From Theobroma cacao (Eukaryota; Streptophyta; Magnoliopsida; Malvales; Malvaceae), in contig NC_030855.1 in assembly GCF_000208745.1 (NCBI RefSeq), positions 6,542,695-6,606,694 on the forward strand: a stretch of DNA of 64,000 nt. The letters are read 5' to 3'. Positions 34,309-47,100 of the stretch are shown piece after piece; the stretch's first letter is position 1, and each line of letters starts with the position of its first letter. The translations under genes and the position numbers were made by a program. The notes under the pieces are model-generated. The model was not told the origin of the DNA. It made no database searches and saw only the letters and a program-made list of their open reading frames with translations.

Positions 34309-34778
34309 CAGGTTCCCCTTTGGCGTAACCAATCCACCCTTCGACTTTCCCTTTAGGCGTCGATCGATCCTCTCCCCACCGTCAGCCTTCTCTAGTTGTT
34401 CGCTGGATCTCTCTCACTCTCTTTTCGCCGGTGATTGGCAAACCGCACCTCTCCTCTCTCTTAGCCCCTTCCTTCCGTCGGTGGCTATCCCCAAAGCTTT
34501 CCTTCCTCAATCTCTCTCTAAAAAACCCACTAAAAATTCCCCAAAAAATGACACAGTTACTTGCTTTGTTTCATTGTGATTTTTTGGTATATTTTTTTGA
34601 TTTGTGAATTGCAGTTGTTTTGGCTGTTAGACTAGGATTTTTTATTTTCGATGCTGTGTTTCTGTGTTGATAGGGATTCCTAGGAATTTTTGGTTTTTTT
34701 TTTTTGGCTCCCCCCAAATGAGTGCTACAATACCCCCTTTATACTGGGTTAAAGAGGGCATGCTCCCACTACTCTACC

Positions 34779-34846
34779 AGACGCAAATTTTTTGCGTCTA
34801 GCAGGGTGAGGGTGGTGGCTGGTAGGGTGCGTCCGCACCCTGCCAG
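34779..34846. repeat. Two adjacent strong hairpins
   Basis: First: AGACGCAAA (34779-34787) with TTTGCGTCT (34791-34799), 3-base loop. Second: CTGGTAGGGTGCG (34819-34831) with CGCACCCTGCCAG (34834-34846), one T-G wobble, 2-base loop. The GC-rich pair stands out from its AT-rich surroundings. Confidence 0.85.
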
Positions 34847-35405
34847 TCATACCTCTCTCTCCTTTTTTCCTCTTCTTTTTTTCCCTTTTTTGTTTATTTT
34901 TCATTTACTTTTAATTAATTATGATTTTTTTTTTACAGTGTCTATAAAATTAAAAATATTTTCTTAATATAAATAATATTTTAGATCATACCTTGGCCGA
35001 AATTATCTTTTAAAGCGAGGTCTGACGCTCACAACCTATGGACAGATTTAATTTGGATACAAATAGTAATAAAACTTTTGAAGGATTCTACACAAATTAA
35101 ATATGTAATTCGTTTAAATGATAAAATATATACGATTTCATTTCTATATAAACTAATTAAGTTATAATAGGTATTATATTTAATGATTTTAAATCAACTA
35201 TTATGTTCTACAAAAAAAATCAATTATGATATTATTTTTTATCTTTTACTTTTTTTGCTTTATAATAGCAATTTTTCAAAAAATAAAAGTAAATAACAAA
35301 AAATAAGAAATATAAGTATCAACCAAACAAAATATAAATGATTAAACTACAATAGAAATTCAATATTATAAAATTGAAAGGTAAAAGAATGGTAAAAAGT
35401 TTTTC

Positions 35406-35572
35406 ATAAAAAAATTAAAAAAATGAAAATAAAACTTATGGGGGAGTTGAGATAATAGAAATGTTCACATGTGAAGTAATAGTATATATATATATAATAT
35501 ATAAANATAAAAAAATTAAAAAAATGAAAATAAAACTTATGGGGGAGTTGAGATAATAGAAATGTTCACATG

Positions 35573-35576
<4 letters not shown>
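35406..35576. repeat. Perfect 70-bp direct repeat next to an N
   Basis: 35406-35475 and 35507-35576 are identical as far as I can read, offset 101, separated by a TA tract and the N at 35506. A second TA tract follows directly. Either a recent duplication or an assembly artefact at a sequence gap. Confidence 0.9.
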
Positions 35577-35609
<33 letters not shown>

Positions 35610-35914
35610 AGTTGGTGATGGAAGTAATGATGAGCTTAGGGTGGAATCACTGAATTAGCATTTACAAGGTTTTTAATTAAATAAAATAAAAAAATGATAA
35701 AATATTTTATTATTTTTAATTTTTAATTATAATTATATGTTTACTAATTTATAAAATAAACATTTCATCTCAAACAGTTAAACAATGTTAATATTTAAAT
35801 TAAAATGTCTAAAATATCTCTTTTTTTATCTTTTTTGAATCAACCGACGATGTTCCTCGCCCTGACTGGCCACCCCGTGATTGGATCTGAACCAGATTCG
35901 ATCAGATTTCTCAT

Positions 35915-36182
35915 GAAGCACTAGATCTAGTGCTCTCAAAATCACCAAGATTGATGTTCCCCAGGGAGCACTGGATCAATGCTCCCTATGGAGCACCCAT
36001 CTATGCTCTCTGGGGAGCACGGAAACAGTGCTCCCTATGGAGCACCCATCTAGGCTCCCCAGGGAGCACGAGAACAGTGCTCCCTAGAGAGCACCCACAA
36101 TGGGTGTTCCCATAGAGCACCACCAGATCGGTGCTCCACAAGGAGCACCACGTTGGTTGCTCTTGAGGGAGCACTGGGGAGG
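35915..36182. repeat. Minisatellite of alternating GGAGCAC / GTGCTCC
   Basis: About nine GAGCAC cores alternate with about nine GTGCTC cores at intervals of 12-20 bases, with a larger period near 36-37 bases (GGGAGCACG.AACAGTGCTC..). It begins with an 18-base perfect palindrome AGCACTAGATCTAGTGCT at 35917-35934. GC content is far above the flanks. Short frames through it are repeat by-products. Confidence 0.88.
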
Positions 36183-38137
36183 GCTTTTTTTTTAATAACA
36201 AAAAAAATTAAAAATAAAAAATTATAATTTATATAATACGATAATTTTTAAAATTGATAAAAGGTAAAATTATCTTTTCAATATTAGCATGTCATTAAAC
36301 TAATAGCAATATTAATGGTAAGCTAACAACTGGACTTATGTGTCTAGCGTAAAATAGTTTTTGAGACGGACTATTCATTTTGAAAATTAATGAACTTTCG
36401 TAACAGTATGATTAAAAGTTAAAAGGTAAGGGTATTTTAGCCAAAGGAAAATGGAGATGGACATAATAGTATGGACCAAACATCTTCTGCAAGATATATA
36501 TCTAAAACAATACCACCTACTATCATTTATCAATTATGGATGAATGATAATATTCAAAAATAATTCATCAATTCTCATGAGCATTAGTGGAAGAATCACC
36601 CCCTCACAAGAATGAAAGAAGTGAACCCTCCATTTATAATTTGACTAAAATAATGACTAAAATCAGGTTGATGACCATATCTCTTGTCCCTTTAGGAACC
36701 CTTACTTGTCTAGTCTTATAAGGAGCATGTCTTCTAATAGGACAATGGTAGGGTTTCATTGCAGAAAATATAAGAGAGGTGAAAGAGTAAACAAAATCAG
36801 GCTTGGACTTCATTCCTTTTCCTCAACCCTTTCAAGGAATGTTATATGTATGCTAATCCTATGGCTTAACAAAACAAGTGACTTCCCACACTTATGCCTC
36901 TTCTTTGAAAATATCTACTACTTATATTTATCAAAACCTAAATAGATCTTCCATCTTCTGCCCAAGTCCTACAAAATTAGTTGTGGAGCACCAGAAAACA
37001 CAATTCAAATAAACGACCTCCAATAAACCTTAAGCTTTTTTCTATAATTTCATTGGTAACAAAAAATACCACGTATTTACAATAAGTAATATAGACACGC
37101 TTTCAACAAGAGATGCAAAACCAGGGACACCGTCAAAAGCTACTATTCCTATGTTGAGAAGCTGAGGAAAAGCTGTAAATTATCCCCCCACCCCATTCTC
37201 CAATCTTCTTTATACTTCTCTACAACGTAGAAAACTGACAAAGCTACATGCAAGTTGATAAAGTACGGACCTGGTCTGCTGATCATGCGATGCAAAGAAT
37301 GCAGCCGATTACCTCATTCCTTGCAACTTAGGAGCCCCAAAATCTTCTTTCTACAATATCACTATTTACAAGGAAGATAATAGCACTTCATCAAACTCCT
37401 TCCTTCAAAAAAGTGGAAGACTTTCATCCTTAGGTCCTACAAGCTCAAAGAATTGTCTATTTCACTGTGCTATTGGTGAATCTGATCTCGCAGTGCCCCC
37501 TTTTTTAGGATTTTGGTGGACCTGTGAGAAGACAAATAAGACCATCAAATGTAGATAATATCCAAATTATACTTCAATCACAAGGTTATCAAGATATATT
37601 TTTCACTTCACAAATTGTATCATTTTCATCTTTCCAACACGCAAGTGCAGTCAAAAGGATGTACAAGACAACCACATACTGGCAAGTAAGACGTCCATCA
37701 TGTTATCAAGAGATAGGTTGTATCTAGGAACTAGCCATATCTTTCTTCCTGAAGAATAATAATATTTATATAGATCCATAAAAAATGATTACATATTTTT
37801 CTCTGGAAGTACCAACTTGATCTCTAAATAGTCATTTCTATTGTTTAATATAGTTCATGTGCAAGTGTGCACATGCAAGAGAGACATGTTCAACCGAAGT
37901 AAGTTGAGGGTTATCAAATCATATGAAAATTATTTGTAGAGCATTCTCAAAAACCAGGGGCCATCAAACTAAACACACTAGAGTAGAAGAGATTATTTAC
38001 GAGTAATAGATTCCCAGTAAACCTATTTTACACTGCTATCGAATGCAGATATAGAACTACTACCAGCTAAAACATGCATCAGGTCAACACTGCAGACTTA
38101 CTTTTGCTAAGGATTGTATTCAAACAAATGAGATGTA
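36183..38137. other. Intergenic region downstream of the helicase gene
   Basis: No domain-bearing frame. The part next to 38138 should include the 3' UTR of the minus-strand helicase gene; I could not fix a polyadenylation signal. 36290-36440 may be the far end of the transposon that carries the GGAGCAC array. Confidence 0.4.
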
Positions 38138-41100
38138 TCAGGCTTTAGTAAAGCAGTAGAGCAGAGGTTCACCTTTCATTTTCTTGGGTGGTTTGAAGCC
38201 ACCACTTACAACTGAAGGTGGGGAAAGAGGCCTTTTTTGGTGCAAAGCTTTTGTTGATTGTTCAGACTTCTTTGAGGGAATTAGAGCTGAGAAAAGAATA
38301 GCATCAACAGCTTCACGTTGCTGTTTCCTTTTTGCATTTAAATTTTGAGAATTGCCAACTTCCTTAGTATCTCTACCACCTTCATTTGCTTCTCTCTCCT
38401 TTTTGTTGCCATCAGGTCTGGGAGTTGAAGCATGCAAGCTTCTTTGTTCATGCCCAGAAGATTTCTTTGATCCTTTAGGCATATTAAATTTCTTATTTTT
38501 CCCACTATGACCCGCTTCTTCTCCAGCATTGTTGTTACTTTTTCTCTCATCCATATGGGTTTTCCCCAAGTTGAATTTTACTTCACTACCCTTTTCCTCT
38601 TGGCTTCCATTACCTGTAACAAGTTTCTCCAAAATTGTAGACTTCACATTCTGTGATTTTCCTTTTTCAGCATTTGCAGATGCAGATGAAATATTCCTTT
38701 TAATTGGAGGACCACAATCATCTTTTTCTTTTCTTTTGCTACAGGGAATATCTTTCCTTTTCACAGAGTCATTGTCATCTCCGGAAACAGTCCTGATACA
38801 GTGAGACAGACTGCCAATATGCTTTCTGTTCCCTTCAAACTTTAGCTTTTCCCTACACTCGTTTTGTTTAACAAGCTGGCCAGTACCTCCGACCTTTTCA
38901 ACATGCTTCACATGACTCAGATGATTATCAGAATCTTCTGGAAAAGGATTCTTCCTAGCAATTGTTTTAAAAATGATATTGTAAGGCCTTTTAATTGATA
39001 GAACCAAATTTCTTTGCTTAGCGTCCTTCACAAGAGCAGCCCAGTTATGGTTTGTCTGCAAAGTCCTTGCATTCCCCAAAATCCAAAGAGAGAGCTTGGC
39101 TCTTGTCAAAGCAACATTCATTCGTCTTACATCAGCAACAAACCCAATACTAGAATTTATGCCAGGTGTAGAGCTTGAATCTGCTGCTCTAACTGTGGAC
39201 AGTACCAATATATCAACCTCCCGGCCTTGAAAACCATCCACAGTATTGAACTCTATATCAGCAATAACAGAAGAACCAAATGCACTAGAAAAGCGAGAAC
39301 GCAAAAGCGAAAGCTGACACTTGTACGGAGTTATTATGCCAATTCTGCCACCAACAAACTCAGATGGATACCTATACCAATAGTAACAAATTTAAAATTA
39401 TAAAAATAAATAAACAAGATAAATGATTTACTATAATAAAATCCCAAAAGGAAAAGGCCAAAAAAATACTTTTTCCTGAAAACTCTAAGCAGTTCGACTG
39501 CTGCGTCAGCCTCATGTTCATTATAAAGGGATAATGCACCAGAATTCTTGCCACGAAGCTCCTGACCATCAACAACATCATAAAACAAATAAGGACCAAA
39601 GCCCTTGGTCCCATGAAATGATGCTAATTTGCTCAACATTGTATCACCATTCAGCACCTTGTTGTCATAAAAATGCAAAGAAGGGAAGCGACATATCTCT
39701 GGATGCATCCTATACTGTCATCAGAAAGCTCACATATAAGATTTAATGAAACAAGTGTTGTGAACATTTTATGGAGCAGACACCATGCCCCTCAAGTAAC
39801 AAATAATAGCATATACATCAAAATATTCCTGCAACAAGTATTTCACAAAACATTTGTCCATATAAAATACGTACATAATTTCTTCATCTTCCATAATCAA
39901 TTACCATTGAAATGATAAATTTTGATTTACTTATCACCTAAAACAAAGTGCATCATATATAGAGCCACACACAGACATTTATGGAAAGCATCATTTAAGG
40001 TATGGGTATTGAGCACAGAGCCAAATCCTTACAAAAGAATGAATAGCATAACCAACTAGTATACCCAAAAGGAAGAGAGAGGGGGGGGGGGGGGGGGGAG
40101 TTGGAGAGCACGAGAGAGAGAGAGAAGGAAAAGAAGATTTTGCTCTGGTCAACACAGTTGGATTAAACAGCCTGCAAACCCTGGTAACAGTTCTTTCAAG
40201 GGGATAAAGCTTTAACTGAAAAGAAATTAGCAACAAACCCCGTGAATGAGAACCTTCAAGAAAGATCAATATCATCCAACAGTACTACTAAAAGCTAGAT
40301 AACTGAAGAGTACTACACAATATGCTAGACTGTAAATATCTAAATATGCCATGTCTTTGATACTTGCCCAAAGACAGAAAGGATATGTTACACTAACGGA
40401 CTGGGAAAAATGGTATACTACTTCATAACAATCAAGAGTGAGCACAATAAAGGCTTTTATCACCTCACACTAGTCTTCATGCTTTAGAGCATAATATTAA
40501 GCTACACAAACCACTAGATGAGTCGCATCAAGTTGAAACTATTAAAAAAGTGGATGAAAACATAGAATTAGTATCTCCTAACAAATTCTAGTCAAACAAC
40601 ATATTTAATCAATCAAGCTAAAGGAGAAAAAATTTAATACATAGTAAATCATGTTTTAGATAATAGGGTTGATTTGAGAGAAGAAAAAATCAAGAAAAAT
40701 AGAGAAAGAAAACAAAAGGAGATTTGCTTTGGTTGGATTTTTATTAATTTTAATTTGGGCTGTGGAAATTAGTATGGCTCAGCCTGTAGTGAGATGACAA
40801 TCTAATAGGTTTAATCATTTTGATGCCACATAGATAAAGACTTTTATGTGTCAGCGTTGTCTTACCACATTAAGGGTCAGCATCAACTCCAATACTATTT
40901 TAATTTGATTTGCACATATTGTTAATCTAGGAACTAGATTGAACATCAGCTAGTAGGTTGCCAGCTGCTCATATCACCATGCCATCCAAAATATAAAGAA
41001 GCTTAACATGATAGAGGAACTTAAAGGCCTTTTTTATGTTTTATAACAAGAATGTAATCTTTTTTTCTTAACATCATCTTTTTTATATTTTCTTTTGTTC

Positions 41101-44100
41101 AAGCATTTCACTAAATTGACACAAATGAGCTGGCCTGCAGATATGCGTTGAAACTATAAGTTAAATTTGATACAATATTCTAATCAATAAAGTGCAACCT
41201 GCATTGATCCTTAGTGGACTTACAAAATACGAATAAGAAGCCACAGAGATAACAAGTTGGATAATTCCAACACATGCTCAACTACATATTCGCATTTCCA
41301 GAAGTATACCTGATCTTAGATACTTATGCAGGTTTTTATTAGATGTTGGACATTATGCTCAATGGAAGGCAATCATCAAAAGTAACCAATAATACAATTA
41401 AGTTGTTATCATCAGTACAGACAATAGTATTAAACTCCAAGAGTTCCATTAAGATGTAGATACACAACCAAATCTCAAGGAACATCATTCAAGGATGCAA
41501 GTGAAAATGCTAATTTAAATATCATTGCGTGGTGCATTACAAAATAATACAAACACCATAAATTATGCAATTGACAATCTGATCAAATGAAATACTTATC
41601 CTTTAGCATGGCCTAAAAATTATCAGAAAAAAAAAAACTTAGAATAATGCGCACCCTTCAAGTCAGTTATGACAAAAATATGCATAAAAGATATTAGAAA
41701 TAGACCCAGTGTCAATCTCAAGCTAACAACACCCAAGGCATAACCCAATATATGCACAAGAATATTCGTATGAACTTTCCAAATCATATAGCTACAGCAA
41801 ACCTACATTCTCTTGCAGCCTAAAAGTCTTAACCTTAATATTCCTTAACATGTGATGACACCCATTTCCATGGTCAATAAATTTTAGTCTTCACCATAAT
41901 AACTCTTAACACATGAGCACACTCATTTCCATCGTAGATCTTTTTTTTCACATCCAGAGAGTAGGCATTTGTAGATATGGCACGTCATACAACTGGGTAA
42001 AAATTTTCCAGAGCAGAAAGAATGTTAGGAATACCCAAACTTCCGATTAATATAGCAACAGCTAACTATATTCTTTTGCATCCTAAAACTCTTAACCTAT
42101 TACCCCTTAACACATGAACATATTCATTTCCATGGTAGGTTTTTTGTTTGAAAACCAGAAAGCAACCATTGTAGAAAAGGGATACCATGCAACAGGGTGA
42201 AAAAGATTACCAGAGAAGAAAGGAATTTTATTTTAGACTTTACAGAACGGAATAAGCAACTGCAATATAGGTTACCTGTTCAGTAAGCATAACAACAGGA
42301 TGACCAGCTCTTTGTAAGCGCTCAAACATGCTGCATTCATACATAAATTTGCTTGCAACATTAGAGAGAACTGTTGCAGGAAGCTGCTTCGGATCACCAA
42401 CCTTTAAGCAAATATTTTTAACTTCAGAATAGATTCTCAAGTTTGCAAAATACAATTCCAAATATCTATTAAGTAGTCCTTACTACTTTAGCCCATACCA
42501 TGATACATTTTGTCCCTCTTGACTTTAAAAGCTGAAGAGGAATCAAACTAGCAGGTTCCAAAGCCTGCAGTGGCAAATTCAAATGTTAAAAACCAAAGAG
42601 AAAGCAACAATAAAACTTAGAAGAAGAAAACATAAACAGAACAAAAAATCAGGATAATTACTTGAGCCGCTTCATCAATCACAACAGCATCAAAAAGAGT
42701 TTGTTCGGATGGATTGCCAAACTTAAAACTTGATATGGATGCAGCGCATACTCCATAGAGATCTCCACCACAGCCACTTAATGTGGTTAGAACTATTTCA
42801 GCTTCCTTTAGAATAAACTTCCGCAGTTTATTTCTTAATGCTTTGGTTTCTTCATTATTCTTCTTCTCTTTTGACTGAGTGGCACTAAGATCTTTATAAA
42901 TTTGTTTCTTTTGTTTATACAATCGTCGTAGCTTTGCCTCTATTTCCATATCAGACATTTCCTTTACATCAGTTGCCTTATGAGCTCCATCTTCCAATGT
43001 TCTCTTCAGATCTGAATTACCATCCCGTATGTTTGCACGCTTGGTTTCATAGAACCTGATATTTTCAACAAGCTTTTCCAGATTAGATCGCAGTACCATA
43101 GAAGAAGACTCTACACTTGAATCATTCCTAGCATCACTTGCATGCATTTTCTCTTCTGCCAACCGATGATCAACAAGTGTATCAATAAAGAAGGGTAGTG
43201 AATTTGGATGCACTGTTTTTGCATTTCCAACCCTTACAAGATATGGTTTGTACTTCTTTCCATCTCTCCCATAGAGACCTTCACTAGATATTCTTGACAC
43301 CAACTCATCTACTGCAGCATTTGACTGAGCACAAATCAACACTCTTCCTCTTGTAGAACTTTCTATTGATTCTTTTGACTTTTCAACATCCTCATTTAAT
43401 TGTCTAGCCAAGGCAGCATCCTGCCATGCTCTTGCGACTGCAGTGGACTGGCTTATATGTGTCCTTGAATTGGTGAAAGAACTACAGCTTTGTTTCAAAG
43501 CACCATTCTGAGAATTCTCTGATTCATTTGTTCTCCGCTGAAAGGAAGCAAGCAAAACACCAACCATGGCCACAATAGTTCGGGTCTTTCCAGTCCCTAT
43601 TGAATCAAGCAGGAAGCTGTAAATACAGCATATAGGATATGCTACTGGATGAAACATTATGTAAAATCACAATCTACTAAAAGTTGAAAGTCAAAACTAA
43701 GTAGAAATAAAGATAGCAATAACCTACCTGGAGGACCCTGAATAAGAGACAATTCAAAATCTTTCTTTATCCTCTGTGATCCAACAGCAACATTGAGAGC
43801 TTGAAGTTGGCTATCATTGAAGGATGACCTCAATATTTGCTGTAAGGGCTGAGACAGCTTACTAAACTCAACTCTTGGCTTATCAGGTATGGTAGAATCT
43901 TTGACAGGGTTTAAAATGACAGGAAGTAAGGGGATATCCTTTATTGAGGATAGTGCCTGAAATTCTCGAAGCTGGGGAGTAATGCTCATTATATGACTTG
44001 CATGCCATTTACTACGTTCAAGAAGCTGCCTCCTCGCTTGATTCAAACGTATTGAACCATTCTGAAGATAAAACCTAACCAACAGTATACTTGACCTTCT

Positions 44101-47100
44101 TTTATTGTCTCTCTCACGCCTCTCCACCTGTGAGCAGGTCGGTTACTTCGGTGAAATATGGACATGTAATCTAGAAACTTTAGGAAATTTTTTCAATCTA
44201 AAAAGAAAAAACAAAGAATTATACAAACCAATAACAGAGTGGCATTACATCATTAAAGCTAATGGGGAATCCAATCTTCGTCAACTTAAAGCTCAGAAAT
44301 TAAAAATGAAGTTAATGAAAAGAAGGCTTGAAGTCTAAGCAACCTAGATAAAAAATTCAGCTCAATGAGAAACATAAGATTGCTGATTAAAAGTGAGGAA
44401 AAAGCCCTTCATATAAACAAGGGAGTATCAACCATCAAAGATATGCACTATTTTTGAGGGTCTTTGATTGAAAAGAACACCTAAGAACAGGTTCACATAG
44501 AACATGAAACTCTCAACCAACTGTTCCATCAGATTTTTAAATAAACCAAGCAATAATGCTAGCATGTTGCCGTAATAATCAGGTATTGAAGAACAAAATT
44601 TTTTCAAGATCAAAAAATTGAAATATTTGTGAAGCTAGAGAGAAGTAACGGATATTTCATTTTTCTTTTCAAGTGAAAATCACCAAAAGATTTTTTTGCT
44701 ATTGACAATAATAAAATTTAGTAACTTTGGCATTAACTTGAACACCAATAGATTGACCCTTCACAATTTTGGGTTTAGACCCTAAAAACTACTCAAGCTC
44801 ATTGCACTTTCTAAGGTGTCAGTTCAACTGAATTTATAATTCAATCATCATAATTCATAATCCTTACTTTGGAAATTGACTACTTAAAACCATATTTAAC
44901 AAACAATAATTAAATTTAGAAGTCAATTAATGTGTCATTGAACTTGCTGCTTATATTCCTCTCACAATTGAACACTATGCAAGCATACAACTTAATTGAC
45001 TATCAAAATATCAGGTCCCCCCATAACTATTAGCTTGCACTCGCTATAGGAGCAGCCTAATTATATTTATAAATGAATCATCAATCATACCAATTTGTAA
45101 CCCACACTTCTGGAATCAAATATTTAAATTACCAAAACAAATTAAGCACGCTCTATAACTCTAATACCAAAGATTAAAAACAGTCCATAACTAAAAACAA
45201 TAAATGAAACAGTAAAGGATAAACGGCAGTATTTTGTAGAGTTGGATGTTGAGTTCAGGGGGTAGGTCTGAAATTTTGGGACATACAGAAATAATAAGGT
45301 CAAAAAATAAGAGGGTGAGATATAAATAAACAAACAAAAGAGGCTGCACATGTCTGTCAAAAAAAAAAAACTACAAGGAAAAGAAAAGGCAAACGCTGCA
45401 ATCAAAACAGTAACGATAAGACTTCAGTACATAGTATAATGTGAAATACCTTTCCAACCATATGAACATCATGGGAGACACTTTGCAAAGGCTCTTTAGT
45501 GAGCAAAACAAGATCATTCTCTGAAAAGCTTTTAGACGCTGTAGAATCATCACCCTCATAGACAAATCGAACAAGATGGAAATCATCAACCCTCTCAACT
45601 GACAGCACAGATATAGTTCCACAATACATGTCCTCCCATGAAGACATCTCCAGAAAGGAATTATGCAATTGTGCTTTAAACTCCTCCAAAACCAATGGCT
45701 GAAAAATGTTTACATACTGTTCAGGTGACTGAAATGACACAGGAACCTCCCTTAATTTGTTAAAAGTGCGACTCTCATCTTCTCCAGGAGATGCTATTCC
45801 CACCATTACAAAGAAATCAATTTCTAGTATTGGCCTAAACCAATCATCAAGTCTTGGAGGTTTGAACCTTTTAACCTGAGCTTCCAGCCTATGCAGGCCA
45901 AATTTGTTTTCAAAAGGTGATTTAAGTTGAATGACTTGCCTTTTAGGAAATAAAGAACCTGACTTTGCAAGAAATGATGGCTGTACTCTCACAGTTTTGA
46001 AAGCAACCTCCAATGGATCATCTGCAGCATCATGTACTAACTCCTTCAAAATTCTGTCACTTGTTCCAGAGACAGTTTTATTGCAACCCTGATTACTGCA
46101 GCGGGATTTGACAGATTCATCAAACTTGTTTTTCTTATCAACTCTACACTGAGATGAAATAACATTAGATTTGGAGTTGGAGCTTATTTCTTTCCTCTCA
46201 CCATCAGGACCTTTTGACTTGAGAGAATGTGGTGGTTTGACTCTTGATTTCTCAAATTCCTGCTTCTGAGAAACAAGGGAATCTCTTTCAAAGGGAGCCT
46301 CCAATAAATCCTTTGAAGTATCAGTGGTGGTGCTACGCACATCCTTCTTGGCATGGCCAGTTCCCAATGTATGCTCATCAGAACAAAGGGACCCTGACTC
46401 ATCATGCAACATGTGGTGATTTGACTTATCAGATGCCATATCTTTCTCCTCCTCATCATCAGAGAGAACAATCAGATTATTTTCATTCTTCCTTTTTGCC
46501 ACGTTTAAGGAATCCAAGACCTTTACATCTGTTTCTTCAATAGAAGAAGCCTGCACCCCTGGTACAGAGTACCTTCCCTCAACAGAAAATGCTCCAGAAA
46601 ACGACTTTTTTAACCTCAAGGTTGAATTTTCAATATCACAGGAAACTTCTTTAGATAATGAAACACAAAGACGTGATACTTGTTCTGTCAATTCATCCAT
46701 GTCAACAGCATCTATATTCAAAAAGCATGTACCAAATGAATAAAACTAGTAATAGACAAATAATGATAACATGAATGACAAAAAAAATTAATAGGAATTG
46801 CAATTAAATTGATTGAGGTTGCATTCAGGAACTCACATTTAAGAGGAAGGATTTATATTTGTAATGTAGTATAAATTGTGTAGTCAAACTCAATGCAAAC
46901 GTACGTTTTATGGTTACATACAAATTCATCAATTCGTTTGATCTCAAATGAGTAGTGAATTCAAAAAAACTAAATAAAAAAGTGCATTTCAAATGCATAC
47001 TTCTATACTCATTCAAATACATAGATATGTTGAATGTTTATTAACTTTTAAAAAATGACAATATCCATCCTCACGATTCGTACAAATAACCAAACCCCCA

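Larger units (their letters stand above)
31975..34690 (+). mobile_element. Ogre/Tat-like gypsy LTR-leader region
   Basis: Starts with GGAGTCGCCACCAATC (about 31999) and continues GGGAGTACGGTTACGCTCGG and GGAAGGATTAGCACCC, a signature I know from leaders of plant Ogre/Tat-type gypsy elements. The same signature, diverged, recurs at 63768-64000. Downstream are three diverged ~127-base modules (32351-33309), a long T-rich stretch, and an LTR-promoter-like tract at 34070-34130 (CGGCATCGTTTCAC then ACTATAAAA). Overlapping frames at 34110-34579 are low-complexity and not a convincing gene. Confidence 0.5.
39715..42275 (-). other. Large intron 19 (2.56 kb) of the helicase gene
   Basis: Separates motif III (exon 19) from the YRMHPE exon (exon 20). 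It holds a run of 18 G at 40081-40098 next to GA repeats, and a two- to three-fold diverged direct repeat at about 41775-42195. It contains no domain-bearing frame. Confidence 0.85.

Noticed and set aside
34110..34579. Three overlapping plus-strand frames with Ser/Pro/Arg-rich products after a TATA-like box.
   Set aside because: The frames arise from a GC-rich tandem repeat in an LTR-like region; no domain, and no reason to favour one frame.
35930..36201. Overlapping frames on both strands through the GGAGCAC tract.
   Set aside because: Products are repeats of the minisatellite itself and are open because the array is GC-rich.
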